Below, one piece after another: positions 40,418-48,777 of a stretch of DNA of 64,000 nt. This stretch comes from WLMZ01 sp039920665 (GTDB lineage: Bacteria; Actinomycetota; Acidimicrobiia; Acidimicrobiales; Ilumatobacteraceae): contig JBDSDH010000042.1 in assembly GCA_039920665.1 (NCBI GenBank), forward strand, positions 1 to 64,000, written 5' to 3'. The notes under the pieces are model-generated. The model made no database searches. It was not told where the DNA came from and was given only the letters and a program-made list of their open reading frames with translations. Every line of letters starts with the position of its first letter. Position 1 is the first letter of the stretch. Made by a program: the position numbers and the translations under genes.

Positions 40418-41380
40418 ATGACACTCACACTCTCTGATCTCCGGACCAAGAAGCAGGTCGGCGACAGGATTTTCCGCTACTCCACGGTCGCCGGTGGCGC
40501 AGTCATTCTGATCACTCTCGGTCTGATCGCCTACACGGTGACCAACAAGTCAGCGCTCATCTTCCGCACCGAGGGCCTCAACTTCTTCACCGAACGCCGT
40601 TGGGCACCAAGCGCCGACAAGCCGGTCTTCGGCGCCTTGTCGTTCATCTACGGCACTGCCATCACCGCTGTGATCGCGGTGCTGCTGGCGGTTCCGGTCA
40701 GCCTCGGGTTGGCCCTGTTCACCACGCAGGTCGCGCCGAAGTGGCTGAAGCGACCGCTCGTCACGCTGACCGACATCGTCGCTGTGGTTCCCTCGGTGGT
40801 GTTCGGCTTGTGGGGCATCATCTATCTCGCTCCCAAGCTGGTCGGGTTCTTCAAGAACATGAACGGTTGGTTCGATGGCGTGCCCGTGCTGTCGAGCATT
40901 TTCGGCAAGGTCTCTGCCGGTCGCTCGTTCCTGACGGCAGGGTTGATTCTGGCCGTGATGATCACGCCGATCATCACCTCGCTCGCTCGTGAGGTCATCG
41001 AGACCTGCCCTCAAACCGATCGTGATGGCGCCTTGGCGCTCGGTGCGACACGGTGGGAGATGATCACCGGCGCTGTCTTGCCACACTCGGCCGGCGGCAT
41101 CGTCGGTGCCGTGATGCTCGGCCTCGGCCGAGCGATGGGCGAGACCATCGCCGCCGCTCTGGTCATTGGTTCCTCGCCAACCATCACGGCCAACATCTTT
41201 TCTTCCGGCGACTCGTTGCCATCGGTGATTGCGTTCCAGTGGGGTGAAGCAACGAGCGACGAGAAACGCAGCGCCTTGATTGCGATGGGCCTGACGCTGT
41301 TCGTCCTCACCTTGGTCGTCAACTTCGCAGCGACGGCAGTGGTCAACCGAGCCATGAAGCGGATGCAGGGAGCTTCGTGA
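40418..41380 (+). CDS. pstC: Phosphate ABC transporter permease PstC
   Basis: Inner-membrane permease subunit of 320 residues with six main helices. It has the ABC-permease EAA loop near residue 205 (DGALALGATRWEMITGAVLP) that docks on PstB, and helices such as FIYGTAITAVIAVLLAVPVSLGL and IVGAVMLGLGRAMGETIAAAL. ATG at 40418 gives a normal start with a short cytoplasmic tail; a ribosome binding site GAAGGAT precedes it. Its stop overlaps the pstA start region (TGATG), so the two permeases are translationally coupled. Confidence 0.95.
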   Translation: MTLTLSDLRTKKQVGDRIFRYSTVAGGAVILITLGLIAYTVTNKSALIFRTEGLNFFTERRWAPSADKPVFGALSFIYGTAITAVIAVLLAVPVSLGLALFTTQVAPKWLKRPLVTLTDIVAVVPSVVFGLWGIIYLAPKLVGFFKNMNGWFDGVPVLSSIFGKVSAGRSFLTAGLILAVMITPIITSLAREVIETCPQTDRDGALALGATRWEMITGAVLPHSAGGIVGAVMLGLGRAMGETIAAALVIGSSPTITANIFSSGDSLPSVIAFQWGEATSDEKRSALIAMGLTLFVLTLVVNFAATAVVNRAMKRMQGAS

Positions 41381-42303
41381 TGCCGACAGCCATGCTCGAA
41401 CGTCGAGAAACCCATCCCGTTTCAGTCGAAGACCTTGCGGGGGTCGGTGGCCGCCGCAAGTTGAAGAACGCCGTAATGACTTCGCTGATGGGCGTGTCCG
41501 TCCTCATCATCCTGGTCGCGCTGATCCTGGTGCTCTGGACAGTAGTCACCAAGGGCTGGTCGATTGTGACCGGCATGTTCCCGGATTGGTTCACCGAAGA
41601 CATCCAGTTGTCGCCTCGTCGCCCGGGGCCCGGCGTGAAGGCAGCGATCGTCGGCACCGTGATCACGACCGCCATGGCGTCAGTGATTGCGATCCCGCTC
41701 GGCATCGCCGGTGCGGTGTATCTCAACGAGTACGGCAAGCGTGGATTGTTCGCTCGGATCCTGCGCTTTTTCACAAGTGTGATGGCCGGCGTGCCGTCGA
41801 TCGTGATGGGCCTCTTCATCTACGTCTTCTGGGTCGTACCCCGCGGCACCGATGGACTCAACGGCTTCAGCGGCGCGCTGGCGCTCGCATGCCTGATGTT
41901 GCCGATCGTCGTCCGCTCGACGGAAGAAATGCTCAAGCTGGTCCCACAGAACCTGCGCGACGCGAGCTACGCACTCGGCGCGACCGGGAGCAGGACCACG
42001 CTCGGCATCGTGATCCCGAAGGCTTCGCCCGGCATCATCAGCGGCTGCCTGCTTGCCATCGCCCGTGCGGCCGGTGAGACGGCCCCGCTGATCTTCACGA
42101 TCGGTGCCGCCAAACGAACGAACTGGAACGTGTTCGACGGCACGAACACCTCGCTCAGTCTGCAGATCTACAACAACGCCAAGGAGAGCTTCGCGACCGC
42201 CCAGGAACGGGCATGGGGAGCTGCGCTGACCCTCATCGTGCTCGCCGTCCTGTTCACCGCCGCGGCGCGGATCCTGTCCGCCCGCATCTCCAACAAGTCA
42301 TAG
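41380..42303 (+). CDS. pstA: Phosphate ABC transporter permease PstA
   Basis: Second permease subunit, 307 residues, six predicted helices. The EAA loop is visible as DASYALGATGSRTTLGIVIP (about 197-216), and GIAGAVYLNEYGKRG and VMAGVPSIVMGLFIYVFWV are typical PstA segments. ATG at 41380 shares its A with the pstC stop; GTG at 41377 is the alternative. The N-terminal 40 residues are charged and cytoplasmic. It lies 5 bases before pstB copy two. Confidence 0.95.
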   Translation: MPTAMLERRETHPVSVEDLAGVGGRRKLKNAVMTSLMGVSVLIILVALILVLWTVVTKGWSIVTGMFPDWFTEDIQLSPRRPGPGVKAAIVGTVITTAMASVIAIPLGIAGAVYLNEYGKRGLFARILRFFTSVMAGVPSIVMGLFIYVFWVVPRGTDGLNGFSGALALACLMLPIVVRSTEEMLKLVPQNLRDASYALGATGSRTTLGIVIPKASPGIISGCLLAIARAAGETAPLIFTIGAAKRTNWNVFDGTNTSLSLQIYNNAKESFATAQERAWGAALTLIVLAVLFTAAARILSARISNKS

Positions 42304-42308
42304 GCACC

Positions 42309-43229
42309 ATGAACTCCACCGACACGACTCACGCCACCGACACAACCGATCTCGTCGACGACGTCGATATCTCGATCTTCGCGGCGGTGGGCACGACTCC
42401 TGTCGTCGTGCAGTCCGCGGCGTCTGACATACCCGATCCGGGTCGCGAGTTGGTGTTCGACGTCGAGGACCTCGCCGTGTGCTACGGCGCGTTCACAGCC
42501 GTGCGCGAGGTGAACCTGAAGATTCGCCCGAACGAGATCACTGCGTTCATCGGACCCTCCGGCTGCGGCAAGAGCACCGTGCTGCGCTGCTTCAACCGGA
42601 TGAACGACACGATCGCAGGCGCACGAGTCGACGGCAAGGTCGAGTATCGCGGCATCGACCTGTATGCCCCCGACGTGTCGGCGAACCAGGTCCGGCGTTA
42701 CATCGGGATGGTGTTCCAGAAGCCGAACCCGTTCCCCAAGAGCATCTACGACAACGTCGCCTATGGCCCGCGTCTGATCGGCATCAGCAAGAAGTCCGAA
42801 CTCGACGACATCGTCGAGCACTCACTCAAGGGCGCTGCATTGTGGGACGAGGTCGGCAACCGGCTCAAGTCGTCAGCACTCGGCCTGTCGGGAGGTCAGC
42901 AGCAGCGGCTGTGCATCGGCCGAGCGCTCGCGATCAAGCCCGACGTGATCCTGATGGACGAGCCCTGCTCGGCCCTCGACCCGATCGCGACGGCCCGGAT
43001 CGAAGACCTGATGCAGGAGATCAAGAAGGACCACACGATCCTGATCGTCACCCACAGCATGCAGCAGGCCGCTCGAGTCAGCGATCGCACGGCGTTCTTC
43101 ACCACCGAGGTCAACGAGACCAACGATCGCCGCACCGGCATACTGGTCGAGTGCGACCGCACCGACCGGGTCTTTTCGAACCCGGCCGACGAGCGCACCG
43201 AGGCCTACGTCACGGGCCGCTTCGGCTGA
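42309..43229 (+). CDS. pstB: Phosphate ABC transporter ATP-binding protein (second copy)
   Basis: ATPase subunit of 306 residues with Walker A GPSGCGKST, signature LSGGQQQRL, Walker B VILMDEP and CSALDPIATARIEDLM, nearly identical in these parts to the copy at 37914-38786. The first 50 residues (Asp/Thr/Ala rich, ATDTTDLVDDVDISIF) are unlike PstB proteins and unlike copy one. The C-terminal YVTGRFG is identical in both. Last gene of pstSCAB; 14 bases separate it from the convergent ppk1. Confidence 0.95.
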   Translation: MNSTDTTHATDTTDLVDDVDISIFAAVGTTPVVVQSAASDIPDPGRELVFDVEDLAVCYGAFTAVREVNLKIRPNEITAFIGPSGCGKSTVLRCFNRMNDTIAGARVDGKVEYRGIDLYAPDVSANQVRRYIGMVFQKPNPFPKSIYDNVAYGPRLIGISKKSELDDIVEHSLKGAALWDEVGNRLKSSALGLSGGQQQRLCIGRALAIKPDVILMDEPCSALDPIATARIEDLMQEIKKDHTILIVTHSMQQAARVSDRTAFFTTEVNETNDRRTGILVECDRTDRVFSNPADERTEAYVTGRFG

Positions 43230-43243
43230 CAATCACAGGTCGA

Positions 43244-45361
43244 TCAGGGGTCGAGTCGGCTTTGGGAAACCGTCGTGGGGTCGGCGCTGGGTGTGCGGCC
43301 GCGCTTCTGCTTGGCGCTGACCCAGTGATACATTCGCTCTTGGCTGTGCGGCTCGAATGCGTCGGCAGGCCCAACTCGCAGCCAGGTGTTGTCCGGCTGG
43401 AGATCGTAAGCAACGATGTCATCGGCGAGTTGAAAGGCGAGCACTTGGTCGATCCACGGCTGATGCTTGGGATGGGTGACCGGTACGAGCGTCTCGACCC
43501 GACGGTCGAGGTTGCGCGGCATCAGGTCCGCTGAACCGATCAGGAACAATGGCTTGGCCTCGTCAGCGGTGGACGAGGTCCCGTGGGCGAAGCGGTAGAT
43601 CCGTGAGTGCTCGAGATAGCGACCGAGCACGCAGCGGACGCGGATGTTCTCCGACAGCCCCGGCACCCCCGCCCGCAGGCAACAGATACCGCGGACGAGC
43701 AGGTCGATCTGGGCACCGGCCGCGCTCGCTGCGTACAGGGCCTCGATCATCTCCGGATCACCGATCGAGTTGGTTTTGATCGCGATCCTGCCCGCCGCCC
43801 CATGGGACGCTTCGTTGGCGATCAGTTGCAGCAGCCGTGGCCGCAACGTGTGCGGCGCAACGACCAGCGCCTTGTAATCCTCGCCTCGGCTGTACCCGGT
43901 GAGGTGGTTGAACAGTTGCGTGGCATCCTCGCCGATCGCTGGATCACACGTGATGAAACCGATGTCTTCGTACAGACGAGCGGTCTTGGAGTTGTAGTTG
44001 CCGGTGCCCAGATGGACGTACCGACGCAGGCCGTCGGCGTCGTTGCGCACGACCAGCACGCACTTCGCATGGGTCTTGAGCCCGACCACGCCGTACACAA
44101 CGTGCACACCGGCTCGCTCAAGCGTCTTGGCCCACGTGACGTTGGTGGCCTCGTCGAACCGGGCCTGCAGTTCGACCAACACGGCGACCTGCACGCCTCG
44201 TTCGGCAGCTCTCATCAGACTCCGAGCGATCGGGCTGTCGCCCGATGTCCGATACAGGGTCATCTTGATCGTCTGAACCCGCGGATCGTCGGCGGCCTCG
44301 GCGATGAACGCTTCGACCGAACTGGCGAAGGACTCGTAGGGATGGTGCACCAGCAGGGCTCGCTCACGAACGACCGAGAACAGGCTGCGATCGGCTTCCT
44401 CGGCCGTGGCGATCCGGCCGGCGGTGACCGGCGGCCAGGGCACGTCCTTGAGCGTGGGCTTGTCGATGCCCTGCAGCGCGAAGAGGCAGGTGAGATCGAG
44501 CAACAGTCGGTGGTGGGTGACGCCATCCGGTTCGAGCTCGAGTTCGCGGAGCAGCAGTTCGAGCATTTCTGGGCTCATCGTCGCCTCGACCTCGAGCCGC
44601 ACCGCACGTCCGAACCGGCGCCGACGGAGTTCGAGTTCGACCGCCACGAGGAGATCGTCAGCGTCTTCGTCCTCGAGCGTCAGGTCGGCATTGCGGGTGA
44701 TCCTGAACGCTGCGACCTCTTCGATCTCCATCCCGATGAACAGTGTGTGCAGGTGGGCAGCAATCACCTGCTCGAGCGGCACGAACCGCAGCCCGTCGGG
44801 CAACGCAACCAGGCGCGGCAGAATCGACGGCACCTTCAAGCGGGCGAAGCGCCGTTCGCCGGTCTCCGGGTCACGAACGGTGGCCGCAAGGCTCAACGCC
44901 AGGTTGGAAATGTATGGAAACGGGTGGGCAGGATCGACGGCGAGCGGCGTGAGCACCGGGAAAATCCGCTGGCTGAAGATGTCGACCACGAAGCTGCGCT
45001 CGACCGGCGACAGTTCGGCCCAGGCAAGGATCTCGATGCCTTCGTCCTGCAGCGCTGGCCGCAGTTCGTTGGCGAGCAGATCTTCTTGGATCGCGATCAG
45101 CTCGCGCACGATCTCACCGATCTCGTCGAGCTGTTGTTGGGGCTGTCGCCCGTCCGGGCCAGGCGTGACGATGCCGGCGGCAACCTGGTCGTGCAGCGCG
45201 GCGACACGAACCTGGAAGAACTCGTCGAGGTTGGCCGAGAAGATGGCCGCGAACTTGACCCGTTCGAGCAGAGGAATGCCGCGCTCACCAGCCAGCGACA
45301 GGACCCGTCGGTTGAACGCCAGCCAACTCAGTTCGCGGTTGAGATGTCGCTCGTCAAGCAC
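43244..45361 (-). CDS. ppk1: Polyphosphate kinase 1
   Basis: Membrane-associated enzyme that polymerises phosphate from ATP into polyphosphate. The 705-residue protein has the four PPK1 domains: N domain with NRELSWLAFNRRVLSLA (about 7-23), head domain, and two phospholipase-D-like C domains. The autophosphorylated histidine is His450 in VHLGTGNYNSK, and a second conserved His lies in EHSRIYRFA. GTG at 45361 is supported by TATCCT 6 bases upstream. Convergent with pstSCAB, it fits a phosphate storage partner of that uptake system, although no PHO box is visible before it. Confidence 0.96.
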   Translation of the reverse strand: MLDERHLNRELSWLAFNRRVLSLAGERGIPLLERVKFAAIFSANLDEFFQVRVAALHDQVAAGIVTPGPDGRQPQQQLDEIGEIVRELIAIQEDLLANELRPALQDEGIEILAWAELSPVERSFVVDIFSQRIFPVLTPLAVDPAHPFPYISNLALSLAATVRDPETGERRFARLKVPSILPRLVALPDGLRFVPLEQVIAAHLHTLFIGMEIEEVAAFRITRNADLTLEDEDADDLLVAVELELRRRRFGRAVRLEVEATMSPEMLELLLRELELEPDGVTHHRLLLDLTCLFALQGIDKPTLKDVPWPPVTAGRIATAEEADRSLFSVVRERALLVHHPYESFASSVEAFIAEAADDPRVQTIKMTLYRTSGDSPIARSLMRAAERGVQVAVLVELQARFDEATNVTWAKTLERAGVHVVYGVVGLKTHAKCVLVVRNDADGLRRYVHLGTGNYNSKTARLYEDIGFITCDPAIGEDATQLFNHLTGYSRGEDYKALVVAPHTLRPRLLQLIANEASHGAAGRIAIKTNSIGDPEMIEALYAASAAGAQIDLLVRGICCLRAGVPGLSENIRVRCVLGRYLEHSRIYRFAHGTSSTADEAKPLFLIGSADLMPRNLDRRVETLVPVTHPKHQPWIDQVLAFQLADDIVAYDLQPDNTWLRVGPADAFEPHSQERMYHWVSAKQKRGRTPSADPTTVSQSRLDP

Positions 45362-45367
45362 GAGCCA

Positions 45368-45373
45368 AGGATA
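45368..45373 (-). promoter_or_regulatory. TAnnnT -10 box of ppk1
   Basis: TATCCT on the minus strand ends 6 bases before the GTG at 45361; no ribosome binding site lies between, so ppk1 is likely leaderless. Confidence 0.5.
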
Positions 45374-45414
45374 CTCCGACCCGGTTCGGCGAACGGGTGT
45401 TGGTCAGGTCGGGC

Positions 45415-45675
45415 TTATTCGTCCTCGTCGAGCAGGCCGAGATCCCATTCGAGGGAAATCGCTTCACGCTCGGCGTCGCGGATGATGCGCTCGCGGTTGC
45501 GACGGAATTGCGGATCGTCGCGAGGCAGCAGCACCAAACGGGCAAGGACCCGCGCCCGGAATTCGTCGATGACGGCCCGGTCGCCGTAGGCCCCGTAGAC
45601 CTCCCAGTGCGGTGAGACGGGTCCGAGGTAGACGATCTTGGCGTGGGCTCGAGGCTGAACGTTGATGTCGGTCAT
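45415..45675 (-). CDS. Small conserved-looking protein upstream of ppk1
   Basis: An 86-residue protein starting ATG at 45675 with AGGAG 8 bases upstream. The sequence has a strand-rich first half (HAKIVYLGPVSPHWEVYGAYGD), then a charged helical second half (FRRNRERIIRDAEREAISLEW) with an acidic end (LLDEDE). No signal, membrane or metal motif is seen. It lies 53 bases before the ppk1 start on the same strand, but ppk1 appears to have its own promoter. I do not recognise the family. Confidence 0.72.
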   Translation of the reverse strand: MTDINVQPRAHAKIVYLGPVSPHWEVYGAYGDRAVIDEFRARVLARLVLLPRDDPQFRRNRERIIRDAEREAISLEWDLGLLDEDE

Positions 45676-45928
45676 GGCAAAACTCCTGGCAGACGAGGCT
45701 CTAGACACTGCCCCTCGACAGTGCAGGGAGTGTATCGGCCGAAAGACTGATTGTCGGCTACGGCTGTTGGCAGGATGGACGAGTTGTGTTTGACTGACCT
45801 GCAACCGGGAACCGGACGGCTCCGTAGAACGTCTGAGGAGAGACGTGCTCTTTGGTCAGGAACCTGGGTCCCATCGGGGCTGGTGCGGGTGGACTACGCA
45901 GGCGTGGAATCTAGCGAAAGGCTCGTTC

Positions 45929-46225
45929 ATGCAGGATCAATCAAGGTCACAATCAGGACACGACTTCACGTCGGAAGACGCGGCGACCATCTGGATGTCG
46001 GAAGGCAACTGTCGAAACTATCCGCCGGCTGCATTCTTCCCCAGCGACGGCGTCGGCGTGGATCGGGCTCGCAAGATCTGTGCGACATGTCCCGTCGCCG
46101 ACACATGTCTGGAGTACGCCTTGCACAACCGGATCGAACACGGTGTGTGGGGTGGATGCAGCGAGCGTGAGCGTCGTCGGATCCTCAAGCGTCGCCGCGG
46201 GCTGGCCCTCACCGCGGTGAGCTGA
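45929..46225 (+). CDS. WhiB-family iron-sulfur transcriptional regulator
   Basis: A 98-residue Wbl protein that binds a [4Fe-4S] cluster and acts with the primary sigma factor. The four cluster cysteines are Cys28, Cys51, Cys54 and Cys60 (C-x22-C-x2-C-x5-C), followed by the GVWGG turn and a basic tail (SERERRRILKRRRG) for DNA contact. ATG at 45929 is preceded by AAAGG; the longer frame from 45845 adds a Trp-rich stretch without family similarity. The 253 bases before it hold no gene that I can support and likely its promoter and leader. Confidence 0.93.
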   Translation: MQDQSRSQSGHDFTSEDAATIWMSEGNCRNYPPAAFFPSDGVGVDRARKICATCPVADTCLEYALHNRIEHGVWGGCSERERRRILKRRRGLALTAVS

Positions 46226-46263
46226 CAGACACGACAACGGCACCCACAACGAGAATCACAGAG

Positions 46264-46315
46264 AAAACCACAACGCCGGTGCCGCTTCTCGGAGCGGCAC
46301 CGGCGTTGTGGTTTT
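46264..46315. terminator. Strong bidirectional transcription terminator
   Basis: A perfect 23-base inverted repeat (arms 46264-46286 and 46293-46315) with a 6-base loop. The arms begin with AAAA and end with TTTT, so a GC-rich hairpin followed by a T-run forms on both strands. It lies between whiB (plus) and tatA (minus), which converge, and can end both. Confidence 0.9.
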
Positions 46316-46414
46316 CAGACTTCAGATGAGTTCCCGTGTGCGACGAAGTCCCAAGCCCTGCCGCTCCAACAATGGTGCTGGGTCGATCCAAGGACCGGAC
46401 CCGATCAGGTCAGA

Positions 46415-46654
46415 TCACGAGGGGTTGTCGGAGGCCTTGTCGATCTTGTCGAGACGAGCGAGCTTCTCTTCGATTGTCTCCTCGGTCGAGGCTGCGCCTT
46501 CGACCTTGCCCTGATCCAGCCCACGCTTGAACTCGGTTTGGGCCTTGCCGAGGTTCTTGGCCAGTTTGGGGATCTGCGATCCGCCGAACAGGACGACCAT
46601 GACGACGACCAGGATGATGATCTCTTGCGGTGAGTCGAGGAATGCTGGGAACAT
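46415..46654 (-). CDS. tatA: Twin-arginine translocase subunit TatA/TatE
   Basis: Pore-forming component for export of folded proteins, 79 residues. One N-terminal membrane helix (SPQEIIILVVVMVVLFGGS), the hinge FGGSQIPKLAKNLG with the conserved Phe-Gly, then an amphipathic helix (KAQTEFKRGLDQG) and an acidic-basic tail. TAAGGT 7 bases before the ATG suggests a leaderless transcript. TatB and TatC genes are not in the window. Isolated position between two whiB genes. Confidence 0.92.
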   Translation of the reverse strand: MFPAFLDSPQEIIILVVVMVVLFGGSQIPKLAKNLGKAQTEFKRGLDQGKVEGAASTEETIEEKLARLDKIDKASDNPS

Positions 46655-46661
46655 GCGTTGA

Positions 46662-46667
46662 ACCTTA
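46662..46667 (-). promoter_or_regulatory. TAnnnT -10 box of tatA
   Basis: TAAGGT on the minus strand ends 7 bases before the ATG at 46654. Confidence 0.45.
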
Positions 46668-46741
46668 CCAGTGGGTCTGTTCGGAGCGGTAGGCGCTCAC
46701 AGCGGTTTCTTTCGGTGCAGACCCCGAGGGACCAGCGTTGA

Positions 46742-47062
46742 TCAGGCCGTCGCGGTACGACGGGTCGACTGTGCCCGCTGGCGGCGCAAGCGGCGACGTT
46801 CGCGCTCGCTGAGACCGCCCCAGATGCCGAACTTCTCACCGTTGACCAACGCGAACTCGAGGCAGTCGAGGCGAACCACACAACCGCGGCACACCTCCTT
46901 GGCCTCACGAGTGCTCGCACCGCGTTCGGGGAAGAACAGGTCGGGGTCGACACCGAGGCAGTTGGCCTGGTCCTGCCAGCTCCGATCGTCTTCGGTGCCT
47001 GCGCCGCTGTGTGTTCCGCCATGTGTGTTCGGCGAGTGGATGTTGGAGAAGTTATTGGTCAT
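46742..47062 (-). CDS. WhiB-family iron-sulfur transcriptional regulator (WhiB2/WhmD-like)
   Basis: A 106-residue Wbl protein with cluster ligands Cys35, Cys58, Cys61 and Cys67, the C-x2-C-x5-C spacing, then FGIWGGLSERERRRLRRQRAQ. The longer N-terminus (SNIHSPNTHGG) and the ANCLGVDPDLFFPERGAS block resemble the WhiB2/WhmD group, which in other actinobacteria controls septation; that subtype is inferred. AGGAGGCC lies 7-8 bases upstream of the ATG at 47062. Encoded on the strand opposite the other whiB, with tatA between. Confidence 0.92.
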   Translation of the reverse strand: MTNNFSNIHSPNTHGGTHSGAGTEDDRSWQDQANCLGVDPDLFFPERGASTREAKEVCRGCVVRLDCLEFALVNGEKFGIWGGLSERERRRLRRQRAQSTRRTATA

Positions 47063-47153
47063 CGTGTGGCCTCCTGCCTTTGTAGGCCGGGGTGCAATTG
47101 GCTCCGACGAGGTCGTCGGGGTGTGATCGCACCCGTGTAATTACAATGGTGTC

Positions 47154-47183
47154 ATTGTCCCCTATCACATCCCACCTTTGCAA
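47154..47183 (-). promoter_or_regulatory. Possible promoter of the second whiB gene
   Basis: On the minus strand TTGCAA (47183-47178) and GACAAT (47159-47154) are separated by 18 bases, close to a vegetative -35/-10 pair, in an AT-richer patch about 90 bases before whiB. The rest of 47063-47301 shows no gene. Confidence 0.35.
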
Positions 47184-47301
47184 GGGGGGATTTCACATTT
47201 GTCGGATTTCTCGCGCGATGAGCGCGAATCACTGAACGCCGAGCACGTGCAGTCGCGCGCTTCGTGAGATCCAGCGACCCTCGAGCCAAACGGAAACCGG
47301 A

Positions 47302-48777
47302 TCAGCTGGCTTGGCGACCGCCGCGAGCCATCCGCTTCTTGTTCTCGATGAAGTCGACCAGCACGAAATCACCCAGGTTTTCCGGTGTCGTGAAGAACGC
47401 CCGGCCGCGGTTGATCGAGGTCAACTTCTCGATGAAGCTCTTCAGCGAACGGTCTGCGTCGAGCATGAACGTGTTGATCCGGATGTTGTCCTTGGTGCAT
47501 CGGAGCACCTCGCGCAAGGTGGCCTCGACGGTCTCCTGGGTCGGCGGGTAGTTGAAGTACGGCTCACCGTTGGCACGGATATGAGCGGTTGGTTCGCCGT
47601 CGGTGATCATGATGATCTGCTTGGTTCCGGTCTGGCGCGACAGCAACTTGCGAGCAAGCATCAACGCGTGTTGCATGTTGGTGCCGTATGCAAAGTCCCA
47701 ACTCACCTCGGGCAATTGCTCGGCTGTCAGGATCCGGGCCACTTCGCCGAAGCCGACGAGGCCCATGTAGTCGCGCGGGAACTGCGAGGTGATCAAGGAG
47801 TGCAGGGCCATCGCGACTTTTTTTGCCGGGAGGAAGTTGTCGCGCATCGGCATGCTCATCGACAGGTCGAGCAACAGCACCGTCGCCGACTTGGTGACGT
47901 GCTCGGTGCGCTCGATTTCGAAGTCCTCCGGCGACAGGTGCACGGGCGTGCCGCCACCGCTGCGCCGCAGTGCGTTGCGGATCGTTCGTTGGAGGTCGAG
48001 GTTGAACGGATCGCCGTACTCGTACTGCTTGGTCTCGTAGGTGCGCTCGTGGCCCTGGCCGTGCAGATCCATCTGGTGCTGGCCGGTCTTGTCCTTGGCG
48101 AGCTTGCTGAACAGCTCGCGCAGTGCGTTGGAGCCGATCTTGCGCATCCCCTTCGGCGTGAGTTCGAGACGACCTTCCTTGTTCTGGATCAGGCCGGCCT
48201 CTTCGAGCATCTTGGCCATCTCGGCCAGCCGCTCGAGTGACCGAGCGGCGTCGTCACCCATCAGGTCGCGGACGCGATCCATGTCGGCTTCGGCCAGCGC
48301 GCTCGGGTTGGTGGCGTTGCGGAGCAGGTTCTCGAGCTGATCGAGCTCGCCGAGTTCCTGCATCATCTGCATCGCCTGACCCATGCCCATCGGGTCCTGG
48401 CCCTCGAACTCGTAGCTCTGGTTCCAGTTCATCTGGGGGAACATGCTGCGCAGGTTCTGGCCGAGCTGATCCATCTGCCAGCGGAGGTCCATGTCTTCCA
48501 TCAACTGATCGCTGAGCTGCTGCATCTGGGCCCGCTGCTCGGGCGTCATCGAGTTCATCATCGCCTGCATCGCAGCCATCCGCTTGGCCATGATCTCGAG
48601 CAGTTCGTCGAGCGACTCTGGGTTCTCCGGGAAGAAGTCGCCGAAGTTCTCCATGAACTGCTCGAACTGTGGATCCTCACCGCGCTGCTGCTTGTCGAGC
48701 ATCTCGTTGAGACTGGCCAGCATGTCCTTCATCCGGGCCATGTCTTTGGGCGACATGTTCTGCATCTCGCCGCTCAT
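47302..48777 (-). CDS. VWA-domain protein, 5'-truncated
   Basis: A 491-residue protein ending in a von Willebrand factor A domain: TKSATVLLLDLSMSMPMRDN (MIDAS DxSxS at about 325), the Thr of YGTNMQHAL and Asp of IMITDGEPT complete the metal site. The first 200 residues are Met/Gln/Glu-rich helices (PKDMARMKDMLASLNEML, FFPENPESLDELLEIMAKRM). Actinobacterial homologues are around 650 residues and usually follow a Mg-chelatase-like ATPase; here about 150-180 N-terminal residues and that partner are missing. An in-frame stop lies 8 codons upstream of ATG 48777, right at the junction with the sheath gene, and no ribosome binding site is evident. Confidence 0.75.
   Translation of the reverse strand: MSGEMQNMSPKDMARMKDMLASLNEMLDKQQRGEDPQFEQFMENFGDFFPENPESLDELLEIMAKRMAAMQAMMNSMTPEQRAQMQQLSDQLMEDMDLRWQMDQLGQNLRSMFPQMNWNQSYEFEGQDPMGMGQAMQMMQELGELDQLENLLRNATNPSALAEADMDRVRDLMGDDAARSLERLAEMAKMLEEAGLIQNKEGRLELTPKGMRKIGSNALRELFSKLAKDKTGQHQMDLHGQGHERTYETKQYEYGDPFNLDLQRTIRNALRRSGGGTPVHLSPEDFEIERTEHVTKSATVLLLDLSMSMPMRDNFLPAKKVAMALHSLITSQFPRDYMGLVGFGEVARILTAEQLPEVSWDFAYGTNMQHALMLARKLLSRQTGTKQIIMITDGEPTAHIRANGEPYFNYPPTQETVEATLREVLRCTKDNIRINTFMLDADRSLKSFIEKLTSINRGRAFFTTPENLGDFVLVDFIENKKRMARGGRQAS

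Noticed and set aside
43607..45589. 660-residue plus-strand frame opposite ppk1
   Set aside because: Antisense shadow of ppk1, which is complete and convincing on the minus strand.
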